Part shown: positions 44,462 to 53,423 of the stretch, piece by piece
Layout of the letters: every line of letters starts with the position of its first letter
How positions within the stretch are numbered: the stretch's first letter is position 1
NCBI GenBank assembly: GCA_015709675.1
Contig: CP054182.1
Location: 2,087,448 to 2,151,447 of the forward strand
DNA length: 64,000 bases
Reading direction: 5' to 3'
Origin: Ignavibacteriales bacterium
GTDB lineage: Bacteria > Bacteroidota > Ignavibacteria > Ignavibacteriales > Ignavibacteriaceae
Made by a program: the position numbers and the translations under genes
Notes under the pieces: model-generated
Told to the model about the DNA's origin: nothing
What the model saw: only the letters and a program-made list of their open reading frames with translations
Database searches by the model: none

Positions 44462-45759
44462 TGGAAGTTACTGAAATTCTCCTTCTGGTCATTTCATTCC
44501 TGGTTTTACTTTCTCTCGGAGTGCCCATTTCATTCAGTATTGGAATCTCCAGTCTGGTTACCATGCTTGTCACTATCAAACCGCTCCCTGCCCTTACGAC
44601 GATTTCCCAGAGGATGGCGACCGGGCTGGATAGTTTTGCACTTCTTGCCATTCCGTTTTTCATTCTTGCCGGACAAATCATGAACAGCGGAGGTATTGCA
44701 CGGCGGCTGATTGAATTTGCAAAAGTATTGGTCGGCAAATTACCCGGAGGTCTGGCATTCGTAAATATCATGGCTGCCATGCTCTTTGGAGCAATTTCCG
44801 GCTCTGCAGTCGCTGCCGCATCAGCTATAGGTGGTTTCATGACCCCGATTATGAAGAAGGAAGGTTATGATCCTGCATTCTCGGCAGCAGTAAACATTAC
44901 CAGCGCAACAACGGGGATGATTATTCCCCCAAGCAATATATTGATCGTCTATTCACTCGCCAGCGGTGGTGTCTCAATAGCGGCTCTTTTTCTGGCTGGT
45001 TACCTGCCGGGCATTTTTCTTGGTCTCGGTCTAATGTTTGTTGCAGCCGTCATCGCTAAAAAACGGGGTTATAAAGTTGAGATGCAGATCACCCTCTCTG
45101 AGGGGATAAAGAAATTTCTTGATGCAATACCGAGTCTCCTTCTCATTATCATTGTGATTGGCGGAATTGTTGCGGGCTATTTTACCGCAACTGAAGCATC
45201 GGCAATCGCGGTTTTTTATGCATTAATACTTGCGGTTTTTGTATATAAGGAAGTTAAGTTCAGAGATTTACCGCAGATTCTGCTCTCAAGTGCTGTTACC
45301 ACATCTGTAGTATTGCTCCTGATCGGTACTTCCATGGCAATGAGCTGGGTTATGGCTTATGAGAATATACCCCAGAGCGTGGCTGCCGGACTGATGGGTA
45401 TATCTGATAATCCGGTGATTATTTTTCTGATCATCAATCTGATACTTCTTTTTGTAGGGACGTTCATGGATATGACCCCTGCTGTGCTGATTTTTACTCC
45501 GATTTTTCTTCCGGTCGCAATACAGCTTGGCTATGATCCGATCCATTTCGGAATTATTATTGTATTTAATCTGTGTATCGGCCTCTGCACGCCTCCGGTG
45601 GGAAGTGTGCTTTTTGTCGGCTGTTCCGTTGCAGGATTGCCTCTTACCAGGGTAATAAGGCCGATGATTCCGTTTTTTATAGCGATGATAATAGTTTTGA
45701 TGCTGGTTACGTATATACCTGAGATCTCCCTTCTGATTCCTGAATACTTCGGTTATTAA
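44461..45759 (+). CDS. dctM: TRAP transporter large permease subunit
   Basis: The protein has 432 residues and about 12 hydrophobic segments. Signature segments include IPFFILAGQIMNSGGIARRLIEFA, GAISGSAVAAASAIGGFM, ITSATTGMIIPPSNILIVYSL and PPVGSVLFVGC, all typical of the DctM ion/substrate pathway. It completes the DctPQM set. The transport energy is normally a sodium gradient. Uronate specificity is inferred from the gene neighbourhood. Confidence 0.93.
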   Translation: MEVTEILLLVISFLVLLSLGVPISFSIGISSLVTMLVTIKPLPALTTISQRMATGLDSFALLAIPFFILAGQIMNSGGIARRLIEFAKVLVGKLPGGLAFVNIMAAMLFGAISGSAVAAASAIGGFMTPIMKKEGYDPAFSAAVNITSATTGMIIPPSNILIVYSLASGGVSIAALFLAGYLPGIFLGLGLMFVAAVIAKKRGYKVEMQITLSEGIKKFLDAIPSLLLIIIVIGGIVAGYFTATEASAIAVFYALILAVFVYKEVKFRDLPQILLSSAVTTSVVLLLIGTSMAMSWVMAYENIPQSVAAGLMGISDNPVIIFLIINLILLFVGTFMDMTPAVLIFTPIFLPVAIQLGYDPIHFGIIIVFNLCIGLCTPPVGSVLFVGCSVAGLPLTRVIRPMIPFFIAMIIVLMLVTYIPEISLLIPEYFGY

Positions 45760-45762
45760 TAT

Positions 45763-46512
45763 TTGTCCTTGTTGAAAAAGCTGTTCATCCTTTTGCTGGT
45801 ATTTGCTGTCTTTCTGCAGGCACAGGAATCACCCGTGGTTATTTTTATGGCGGGGAATTCAACAATGGCAGACAAGCCTTTTAAGGACGGTAATCCTGAA
45901 AAGGGGTGGGGACAGATTCTTCCGCTCTATTTTACCAAAAATGTTATAATTGAAAATCACGCAAAGAACGGCAGAAGTACCAAGAGTTTTATTGATGAAG
46001 GGAGATGGGATTCACTGCTTAACCGAGTGAAGCCCGGTAATTATGTTATTATTGAATTTGGACACAATGATGCCAAACAGGATGATCCGAAGCGGTTCGC
46101 AGATGCAAGAACTACTTATCGTGAAAATCTCATGCGGTTTATACATGATGCCCGCAATAGACAGGGGATACCGGTTCTCGCGACCCCCATTGTTCGCAGA
46201 CGATTTACCAGAGAGGGGGAGTTTTATGATGTGCATGGAGAATATCCTGTGGTTGTAAGGGAAATTGCTGCAGAGCTGCAGGTTCTGCTGATAGATCTTC
46301 ACGCATCTTCTGAAGCACTCCTGAAGCAGTATGGGGCTGAGCGCTCAAAAATGCTTTTCCTTCATATTGAACCGGGGGAGTACCCCTCACTGCCGGAAGG
46401 GAAAAAAGATGATACCCATTTCTCTCCGTATGGCGCTTTCAGGATTTGTGATCTGGCATTGAGAGAAATAAAAGAAAAAATTCCTGCCCTTCTTCCGTAT
46501 ATAAAAGAGTGA
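45763..46512 (+). CDS. Rhamnogalacturonan acetylesterase, CE12 (SGNH hydrolase)
   Basis: The protein has 249 residues with a short signal peptide (about 1-22, AVFLQAQ). SGNH motifs: MAGNSTMADKP with the nucleophile serine, AKNGRSTKSF with the oxyanion glycine, FGHNDAK with Asn, and DDTHFSPYGA with the Asp/His pair. CE12 enzymes remove acetyl groups from galacturonic acid in rhamnogalacturonan I so that lyases and GH105 can act. The start is a TTG cluster 3 bases after dctM; the exact codon is uncertain within 3 residues. Confidence 0.88.
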   Translation: MSLLKKLFILLLVFAVFLQAQESPVVIFMAGNSTMADKPFKDGNPEKGWGQILPLYFTKNVIIENHAKNGRSTKSFIDEGRWDSLLNRVKPGNYVIIEFGHNDAKQDDPKRFADARTTYRENLMRFIHDARNRQGIPVLATPIVRRRFTREGEFYDVHGEYPVVVREIAAELQVLLIDLHASSEALLKQYGAERSKMLFLHIEPGEYPSLPEGKKDDTHFSPYGAFRICDLALREIKEKIPALLPYIKE

Positions 46513-46522
46513 GTGTTCCGAT

Positions 46523-47743
46523 ATGAAAGCACTATATGTACCTCTGATGGTTATTTTCTTATTACTGCATATTACAGTCCCCGGGCAGAAAAAGGGAGAA
46601 ATATTCTCCTATACGAACAACACCGGCTATTCAGTGGACGATGTATTCCTTACTGCAGAGATTCCGGATGATGGCGGGTTGTATCTTCTGTTTTCAGATG
46701 GAAAAGAAATTCCTTCTCAGATTATTACTGAAAAGGGAAAACGGTTTGCAGCTTTTACGCTAAATTTTGCGGCAGGTGAGACAAAACTGATTGAAATAAA
46801 AAAAGGTGATTTTGCCAACAGACCCGCTTATAAAGCCCGCACCTATGCAGAACTCTCCATGAAACAGACGAATGTCTATTATGACGGGCGCTTCAGAGGA
46901 GACCGTTTTGTTAATGTGCAAAAGATTACAGTTCCCGCTATACATAAAGATCATGATGCACTCTTTCGCTATGAGGGGCCGGGCTGGGAATCGGAAAAAG
47001 TGGCATACAGATTTTATCTTGACTGGAGAAATGCAACCGATATTTTTGGCAAAAAAACCAATGAACTGATACTGCATACTGTTGGGGTGCATGATACCGT
47101 AGCAAAAGATGATTCCTACCATACAATGCAGCCATGGGGAATGGATATCTACAAAGTAGGTTCGACACTCGGTCTTGGCTCAGTTGGTATGTGGAAAAAC
47201 GCATCTGTTCAGCGGGTTTCTGTTACAGACAGCATCTGGTGTGAAATAGCTGAAAACGGACCCGTGAGATCCATGGTGAGAACAAGTTATTTTGGATGGA
47301 ATGTATCCGGAAGCAGAAATAACCTGATAACGGATTATTCAATCACAGCCGGAAGCCGTCTGACCTATGCAGTTCAGAAAATTACTCCTTCGCAGGATAC
47401 ACTGGTAACTGGTTTTCCAAAGGCAAAAAGAACCAGCTATTTTACGGAGCCGGGAGAAGGGGAATGGGGATATATTGCCCTTTACGGCACACAGACGCTT
47501 GTAAACGATCATGACAATATGGGAATCGCAATCTTTTATAAAAAATCGCAGTCTGCAGCAATAACAGAAGATTCGCAGAGCCATGTAATACTTTTTAAGC
47601 CGGGGCAGACCGAAATTTCCTATTATTTTTGTGCAGCCTGGGAACAGGAGCTTTCAGGCATAAAAAGTGAATCTGAATTCAGGGAATATCTTAATCAGAC
47701 ACTCATGCTTCTTAACAATCCTATTACAATTAAACTTCAATAA
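46523..47743 (+). CDS. DUF4861-family secreted protein
   Basis: The protein has 406 residues with a signal peptide (about 1-20, HITVPG). The body is all-beta in appearance with RTYAELSMKQ, GPGWESEKVAYRFYLDWRN, a conserved MQPWGMDIYKVG and VHDTVAKDDSY segment, and EGEWGYIALYGTQTLVNDHDNMG. This matches the DUF4861 family, which occurs in uronate-polysaccharide clusters of Bacteroidota. The activity is not established to my knowledge; it could be a lyase or hydrolase on unsaturated or methylated uronates. Ten bases separate it from the CE12 gene. Confidence 0.75.
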   Translation: MKALYVPLMVIFLLLHITVPGQKKGEIFSYTNNTGYSVDDVFLTAEIPDDGGLYLLFSDGKEIPSQIITEKGKRFAAFTLNFAAGETKLIEIKKGDFANRPAYKARTYAELSMKQTNVYYDGRFRGDRFVNVQKITVPAIHKDHDALFRYEGPGWESEKVAYRFYLDWRNATDIFGKKTNELILHTVGVHDTVAKDDSYHTMQPWGMDIYKVGSTLGLGSVGMWKNASVQRVSVTDSIWCEIAENGPVRSMVRTSYFGWNVSGSRNNLITDYSITAGSRLTYAVQKITPSQDTLVTGFPKAKRTSYFTEPGEGEWGYIALYGTQTLVNDHDNMGIAIFYKKSQSAAITEDSQSHVILFKPGQTEISYYFCAAWEQELSGIKSESEFREYLNQTLMLLNNPITIKLQ

Positions 47744-47754
47744 AGCATAAATTT

Positions 47755-49167
47755 ATGCAAACACTGCTGCTCAACGAAGACCGCTTTTTTAGTCCCGTTC
47801 CTGAAGTACGAAAACTCGCGCGGGAGCTGTACGAAAGCGTAAAAAATTTTCCCATTGTAAGCCCCCACGGACATGTTGATCCGGCAATCTTTTCGGAGAA
47901 TAAACCATTTCCGGATCCGGCGCGGCTTTTTCTCCTGCCTGATCATTATCTTTACCGGATGCTCTATTCACAGGGTATTCCGATGGAGTCACTGGGCATT
48001 CTTGATAAGGAAGGGAGGGGAGAGGAAACCGATGCGCGTAAGATCTGGCGGTTATTCGCAAGTAAGTACCACTTGTTCAGGGGAACACCCTCACGCGCCT
48101 GGCTTGATTATGAATTCCATATAGTATTCGGAATAGATGAACGCCTTAGCGCGGAGTCCGCAGATCGTATATATGATGAACTGCAGGAAAAGATTAATTC
48201 TTCTGAATTTCTGCCAAGAGCGCTTTTTGAAAAATTCAATATCGAGGCGCTTAATACTACCGATGCAGCATCAGATAATCTGATACACCATATACAGATG
48301 AGGAAAGACGGCTGGGAAGGAAAGGTTCTGCCCTGCTTCAGACCGGATGCAGTGACAGATCTAACTAATCCTTCATGGTATGCCAATATCAAACTGCTGG
48401 GAGAATCTGCGGGAATGGAGATTACCGGATATAAGACATATATCCATGCACTTGAAAAAAGGAGGGAGTTTTTCATTTCCATGGGCGCGGTTTCTACCGA
48501 TCACGGAGTTTTTTCCCCATATACACACCGGCTCACTGATGAAGAAGCGGTTACTCTGTTTCACCGGGCTTTGAAAGGGGAGCAGACCACCCAGGATGCC
48601 TCTCTTTTCACAGCTCATATGCTTATGGAAATGGCAAGGATGAGCTGCGAAGATGGAATGGTGATGCAGATTCATGCAGGCGCTCACCGCAATCATAATG
48701 AACTAATATATGCAAAATATGGTCCTGACAAAGGTTGTGATATTCCGCGGCAGACTGAGTATACGGAAAACCTGAAAGAACTGCTCAATACTTATGGAAA
48801 CGACAGCAGGTTTACCCTGATCGTATTTACACTGGATGAGACAAATTATGCCCGGGAACTGGCTCCCCTTGCCGGACATTATCCCGCAATGAAACTTGGC
48901 CCTGCATGGTGGTTCCATGACAGCATCGAAGGTATGACCCGCTACCGTCAGATGGTTACAGAGACAGCAGGTTTTTATAACACGGTCGGATTTAATGATG
49001 ACACAAGGGCTTTTGTATCCATACCCGCGAGGCATGATCTTGCCCGGAGAGTGGACTCAAATTTTCTCGCAGAACTGACCGCAAAACACATCATAGAACG
49101 AAATGAAGCATTTGAACTGGCGGCAGATCTGACTTACAATCTGGTTAAAAAAGCCTACAAACTTTAA
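47755..49167 (+). CDS. uxaC: Glucuronate/galacturonate isomerase
   Basis: The protein has 470 residues, the usual UxaC length. Amidohydrolase-type fold with metal-site PHGHVDPAIFSENKPF, then LFEKFNIEALNTTDAASD, MQIHAGAHRNHN, and the late segment GPAWWFHDSIEGMTRYRQ. It isomerises D-galacturonate to D-tagaturonate and D-glucuronate to D-fructuronate in the cytoplasm. It is the first intracellular step for saturated monomers released by GH28. It is followed by an epimerase that shifts tagaturonate into the fructuronate branch. Confidence 0.94.
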   Translation: MQTLLLNEDRFFSPVPEVRKLARELYESVKNFPIVSPHGHVDPAIFSENKPFPDPARLFLLPDHYLYRMLYSQGIPMESLGILDKEGRGEETDARKIWRLFASKYHLFRGTPSRAWLDYEFHIVFGIDERLSAESADRIYDELQEKINSSEFLPRALFEKFNIEALNTTDAASDNLIHHIQMRKDGWEGKVLPCFRPDAVTDLTNPSWYANIKLLGESAGMEITGYKTYIHALEKRREFFISMGAVSTDHGVFSPYTHRLTDEEAVTLFHRALKGEQTTQDASLFTAHMLMEMARMSCEDGMVMQIHAGAHRNHNELIYAKYGPDKGCDIPRQTEYTENLKELLNTYGNDSRFTLIVFTLDETNYARELAPLAGHYPAMKLGPAWWFHDSIEGMTRYRQMVTETAGFYNTVGFNDDTRAFVSIPARHDLARRVDSNFLAELTAKHIIERNEAFELAADLTYNLVKKAYKL

Positions 49168-49186
49168 TGAAACGTAATACAGAGCA

Positions 49187-50737
49187 ATGAATACAACCGA
49201 AGAATATACTGAACAAAAAAGATTCACAGTATCAGGAGAACAGATACCATTCCTGAAAAACTTTTCCATTTACCTCGATTCAGTCAGAAAAGATGACGGC
49301 GTTACCTTTATGATTGCCTTACGAGGAACAGAGAAATCCCTGCTTCTTATCTATAAGCATGATGGAGTAATGACAGCAGCAAAATTTGACGGAGAAGTTT
49401 TCGCCGGTGATGAATCGGGGGATTATACGGTTAAAAATTGCGGGCTTACTACAGCCAACCGTAAAGCGCTGCAGGAAATATTTGAATTTACCAGGCCGGT
49501 GGTAGCAGGCCTGAGCAATTCATTCGGATTTGGTGACAGGATAGGTCTCGCGAATGCAGGACATATCCGCTCGCTGAAGGGGAGTGCTTTTAAGCCGATT
49601 CTTGCGCAGCAGTCAATAAGAGAACTTGGCAGAACTAACCGGAAACCGGAAGAAGTGATGGATGCAGCCGTGTGGGCTGTATTTCAGGAAGGATATACCG
49701 CAGGATTTGGGGCAGACGCAGATCATCTGAAAACCTTTGATGATATAGACCTAATGGTGAATGCGGGTTTCAGGTTTTTTACCTTTGACCCGAGTGAACA
49801 TGTTCAGAATGAAGCCGATACGCTTGATGAGGCGGGTCTTGATGAGTATATCAGCAAAATTGACTGGACAACACTTAACTCCGGGTTTGAGGAACAGATT
49901 GCTTTGTATACTTCAAAGCCATTTGTTTTGCCTGATTCCCTGATTCTTGCTCCTCATCACTCTGATCTGAAGCGTGCTGTGGTGAAGTATGGCAATGCGC
50001 TTGCACATATAAAAAAGTTATCTGATCATTTGCATACTGCATACCCTGAATATGAGTCGGAAACAGAAGTTTCAGTTGACGAGACTGATTCTGTTACTTC
50101 TCCGTTTGAGCATTTTTATATTGCTGCAGAGCTGAAGCGTATGGGTATTCCTTTTGTCAGTCTGGCTCCGAGATTTATAGGTGCCTTTGAAAAGGGGATT
50201 GACTATCGGGGTGATCTTGAACTATTCAGGCAGGAGTATCTGAAACATCTCGCAATTGTGAGGTATCACGGAAGTTACAAAATAAGCCTTCACTCCGGCA
50301 GTGACAAGTTTAGTGTATATAAAGTAATCGGCAGTTTGAGCAATGCTTTTACACATGTTAAAACCGCAGGCACAAGCTATCTTGAAGCGCTTAAGGTAGC
50401 TGCCATAAAGCAGCCCTCATTGTTCAGGGAAATACTTGATTTTTCCCGCTCCATTTATGAGGGGGAAAAAAAGACTTACCATGTATCTGCTGATCTTAAT
50501 ACAGTTAAGTCAGGAAGTGAACTTGGTGATGCAGAACTGGTTTCCTTGTTCAGTCATGATGACAGCCGCCAGGTCTTACATGTCTGCTTTGGAAGGGTTC
50601 TTACAGAAAAAGACCAGTCTGGTAACTACAGGTTTAAACAGAAGCTTATTGACTGCTTAAACGAGAATGAAAATACTCATTACGAAATTCTGATTCAGCA
50701 TTTCAAAAAACATCTTGAACCTTTTGGGATTGCATGA
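49187..50737 (+). CDS. uxaE: Tagaturonate epimerase family protein
   Basis: The protein has 516 residues and matches the UxaE-type family in length and in segments such as GFGDRIGLANAGHIRSL, QQSIRELGRTNRKPEEVMDAAVWAVF, FGADADHLKTFDDIDLMVNAGFRFFTFDPSEHVQ, and KISLHSGSDKFSVYKVIG. The histidines and acids in ADADHLK and SLHSGSDKF fit the metal-dependent active site. It converts D-tagaturonate to D-fructuronate, so galacturonate enters the mannonate route and no altronate enzymes are needed. None of those (UxaA, UxaB) is seen here, consistent with this assignment. It ends with a 4-base overlap with kdgA. Confidence 0.85.
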   Translation: MNTTEEYTEQKRFTVSGEQIPFLKNFSIYLDSVRKDDGVTFMIALRGTEKSLLLIYKHDGVMTAAKFDGEVFAGDESGDYTVKNCGLTTANRKALQEIFEFTRPVVAGLSNSFGFGDRIGLANAGHIRSLKGSAFKPILAQQSIRELGRTNRKPEEVMDAAVWAVFQEGYTAGFGADADHLKTFDDIDLMVNAGFRFFTFDPSEHVQNEADTLDEAGLDEYISKIDWTTLNSGFEEQIALYTSKPFVLPDSLILAPHHSDLKRAVVKYGNALAHIKKLSDHLHTAYPEYESETEVSVDETDSVTSPFEHFYIAAELKRMGIPFVSLAPRFIGAFEKGIDYRGDLELFRQEYLKHLAIVRYHGSYKISLHSGSDKFSVYKVIGSLSNAFTHVKTAGTSYLEALKVAAIKQPSLFREILDFSRSIYEGEKKTYHVSADLNTVKSGSELGDAELVSLFSHDDSRQVLHVCFGRVLTEKDQSGNYRFKQKLIDCLNENENTHYEILIQHFKKHLEPFGIA

Positions 50738-51390
50738 GCCGGGCAGATATACTTCAGAAATTACTTGAACGTAAAGCCGTTGCGGTAATCCGGGCTAAAG
50801 ATCCCGAAAAACTCAGAAATATCATACAGGCACTTGCAGCAGGCGGCATCACATTTGCAGAGATTACCATGACTGTTCCCGGGGCCATTCAGCTTATAGA
50901 ACGGATGACTAAGGAACTGGATAGCAATATCGTAATAGGCGTGGGTTCAGTTCTTAATGCTGAAACAGCATCTCTGGCAATTAAGGCAGGCGCGAAATAT
51001 GTGGTAAGTCCGGTACTTAAGGAAGATATTATTATGACGGCTCATGAATATGATATACCGGCAATGCCGGGATGTTTTACCCCGACCGAGATACAGAGGG
51101 CACACGAGCTTGGCGCTGATATTATTAAGGTTTTTCCGGCGGATATCCTGGGTATGGGTTTCTTCAAATCAGTTCTTGCCCCCATGCCGCATCTTAAATT
51201 GATGCCGACCGGAGGAGTTACTTTGACAAATCCCGGCGAATGGATAAAAGCCGGTGCGAGTGCTGTAGGGCTTGGCTCGGCGCTGCTTGATGCAAAAGCC
51301 ATTGATTTAAATAATTTTGAACAGATTACAAGCAATGCACGGACTGTGATGAACAGTCTGGGAATGATGCAGGAACAGGTATATATATGA
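50734..51390 (+). CDS. kdgA: KDPG/KHG aldolase
   Basis: The protein has 218 residues and a class I TIM barrel. Key segments: RKAVAVIRAKDPEK (phosphate side), FAEITMTVPGA with the catalytic Glu, and IIKVFPADILG with the Schiff-base Lys132, followed by PTGGVTLTNPGEWIKAGASAVGLGS. It splits 2-keto-3-deoxy-6-phosphogluconate into pyruvate and glyceraldehyde 3-phosphate, the last step of the uronate route. The start overlaps the upstream stop and its end overlaps the SDR gene, so all three are coupled. Confidence 0.94.
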   Translation: MSRADILQKLLERKAVAVIRAKDPEKLRNIIQALAAGGITFAEITMTVPGAIQLIERMTKELDSNIVIGVGSVLNAETASLAIKAGAKYVVSPVLKEDIIMTAHEYDIPAMPGCFTPTEIQRAHELGADIIKVFPADILGMGFFKSVLAPMPHLKLMPTGGVTLTNPGEWIKAGASAVGLGSALLDAKAIDLNNFEQITSNARTVMNSLGMMQEQVYI

Positions 51391-52232
51391 ACTACGGAAC
51401 AAACGATCTTAAAGGAAAAGTTTGTCTGGTCACAGGCGGATGCGGTGTTTTTGGCAGGGTTTTTTCCAAAGGTTTGGCTGAGTCCGGGGTAAAAGTGGTG
51501 GTTATGGATTATAAACCGGGCAGATGCGACACCTGCGCTCAGAACCTTATGCGCAAAGAAGGAGCAGAAATTCTCTGTGTAGTAGCCAGTGTAGTACGGA
51601 AAGACGAACTGCTTGATGCCCGTGAAAAAGTCCGCGAGCGGTTTGGAAAAATTGATGTACTGATAAACTGTGCCGGCGGAAACTCACCGAAGGCAACAAC
51701 TGCTGATGAGATAATGGATGAAAATAATTTCAGCGATCTTAGCCGTACGTTCTTCGGGCTTGATCCTGATGCATTCAGGAATATATTTGATCTGAATATT
51801 CTTGGTACAATATTGCCGACCATGGTCTTTGCTGAGGATATGATACAGCGAGGCGGGTCAGTGATTAACATATCCTCAATGAATGCATTCCGCCCCCTTA
51901 CCAAAATTGCGGGGTATTCTGCCGCTAAAGCATCGGTGAACAACCTGACTCAGTGGCTGGCAGTTCATTTTGCCAAAGCGAATATCAGGGTGAATGCGAT
52001 TGCTCCCGGATTCTTCCTCACCGGACAAAACGAGTATTTGCTTATTGATGCCGAAACAAAAGAACTTACTGCGAGAGGAAAAAAAATTGTCTCTCATACG
52101 CCCATGGGGAGATTCGGACAGCCGGAGGAACTGCTGGGTGCACTCTTCTATCTTGCATCATCGGCGTCAAAATTTGTAACGGGAGCCATTATTCCGGTTG
52201 ACGGCGGGTTCAGTTCCTATAGCGGTGTGTAA
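51387..52232 (+). CDS. SDR-family D-mannonate oxidoreductase (fructuronate reductase)
   Basis: The protein has 281 residues. The Rossmann nucleotide motif is VTGGCGVFGRVFSKGLA, the NAG-type strand is INCAGGNSPKA, and the active site is INISSMNAF...YSAAKASVNN with catalytic Tyr and Lys. Length and inserts (AEDMIQRGGSVINISS) match the UxuB/YjmF-type SDR of Bacillus, which reduces D-fructuronate to D-mannonate. Position between the aldolase and the sugar kinase supports this. It replaces the unrelated long-chain UxuB of enteric bacteria. Confidence 0.82.
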   Translation: MNYGTNDLKGKVCLVTGGCGVFGRVFSKGLAESGVKVVVMDYKPGRCDTCAQNLMRKEGAEILCVVASVVRKDELLDAREKVRERFGKIDVLINCAGGNSPKATTADEIMDENNFSDLSRTFFGLDPDAFRNIFDLNILGTILPTMVFAEDMIQRGGSVINISSMNAFRPLTKIAGYSAAKASVNNLTQWLAVHFAKANIRVNAIAPGFFLTGQNEYLLIDAETKELTARGKKIVSHTPMGRFGQPEELLGALFYLASSASKFVTGAIIPVDGGFSSYSGV

Positions 52233-52264
52233 ACATATATATACGAAATGATAAGGAATATTCA

Positions 52265-53344
52265 ATGAGTTTTGAGTTAAGAAAAGAGTATACGTACGCG
52301 CTGGTTGTACCTACCAGTATTGGCGTGAGAATTACCCCTGTTAACGGACAGCCGGTTCACAGCAGTGATACCTTTATGATGCAGGCAACAAGCGCTGAAA
52401 CAAATGTGGCCAGTATATCTGCATACCTGGGACTTCCCGTAAAAGTTTTAACCACATTTGTTAAGGGAAGCCCCATTGCACGATTTATAAAAAATAATCT
52501 CCGCTCCCGGAATATGGAGTTTGAAGGAAGAGAAGTTGATCAGGGAGGACCGTGGGGTTACCGTCACCAGTTTAATATTGCAGACAGCGGGTATGGATCC
52601 CGCGGTCCTGTTGTACAGAATGACCGGGCCGGTGAAGTGGGCAGAACCCTTAATGTAAAGGATTTTGATCTTGACCGCATTTTTAATAAAGAAGGAGTGC
52701 AGGTGCTTCATCTTTCAGGATTGATTGCGGCACTTTCCCCTGAAACCAGTGAGTTCTGCCTTGAACTAGCTCGAACCGCAAAAAAGTATGGTACAAAAAT
52801 TTCATTCGATCTGAATTATCGCGCAACATTTTGGAAAGGGAGAGAAAAAGAACTTCGCGCTGCCTTTACTGAAATTGCGTCTGTATCTGATATACTGGTC
52901 GGCAATGAAGAGGATTTTCAGCTCTGTCTTGGCGTGGAGGGACCTGAGGCAGGTGGTAAAGACATTGAAGCTAAAATTGAAAGTTTTAAGGAAATGATTG
53001 CCCGGGTTAGGGCGAAGTTTAGTAACGCAGAAGTATTTGCTACAACACTCCGGGAGGTTGAAAATGCAAACCGGCATCACTGGGGAGCAATCATGCTTGA
53101 AGGTGGTAACTGGCATGTAGTGAATCCACGTCCTATTACTGTGCTTGACAGAATTGGCGGCGGTGACGGATTTGTTGGCGGACTGCTTTACGCTGTTCTG
53201 AGAGGCTGGACTCCTGAAAAGTGGATTCAGTTTGGATGGGCTTCAGGAGCACTTGCCACAACGTTCCTTACTGACTACGCTCAGCCCTCCGATGAAGAAA
53301 TGATCTGGAGTGTGTGGTCTGGAAATGCCAGAGTCAAACGATAA
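52265..53344 (+). CDS. kdgK: PfkB-family sugar kinase, probable KDG kinase
   Basis: The protein has 359 residues and the ribokinase fold. Visible segments are SAETNVASISAYLGLPVKVLT in the N-terminal lid region, SFDLNYRATFW (substrate and phosphate site), LVGNEEDFQL, and DRIGGGDGFVGGLLYA with the catalytic Asp and anion hole. KDG kinase is assigned by context: it lies after kdgA and the SDR, and the pathway needs KDG to be phosphorylated before the aldolase. A gluconate kinase activity cannot be excluded by sequence. The gap to the next gene holds degenerate heptamer repeats. Confidence 0.82.
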   Translation: MSFELRKEYTYALVVPTSIGVRITPVNGQPVHSSDTFMMQATSAETNVASISAYLGLPVKVLTTFVKGSPIARFIKNNLRSRNMEFEGREVDQGGPWGYRHQFNIADSGYGSRGPVVQNDRAGEVGRTLNVKDFDLDRIFNKEGVQVLHLSGLIAALSPETSEFCLELARTAKKYGTKISFDLNYRATFWKGREKELRAAFTEIASVSDILVGNEEDFQLCLGVEGPEAGGKDIEAKIESFKEMIARVRAKFSNAEVFATTLREVENANRHHWGAIMLEGGNWHVVNPRPITVLDRIGGGDGFVGGLLYAVLRGWTPEKWIQFGWASGALATTFLTDYAQPSDEEMIWSVWSGNARVKR

Positions 53345-53360
53345 AAACATAGCTGGAAAT

Positions 53361-53417
53361 GAGTGATGAGTAATTTTTTTCGCACTTCACAATTCATACT
53401 TCATAATCCATAATTCT
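53361..53417. repeat. Degenerate 7-bp tandem repeats between kdgK and HAD gene
   Basis: Two heptamers (GAGTGAT, GAGTAAT) precede a T-rich run. From 53383 five successive 7-mers read CACTTCA, CAATTCA, TACTTCA, TAATCCA and TAATTCT. Short heptanucleotide tandem repeats of this type are known from several bacterial genomes. This is the main interruption of the operon spacing. Confidence 0.55.
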
Positions 53418-53423
53418 AAATGT

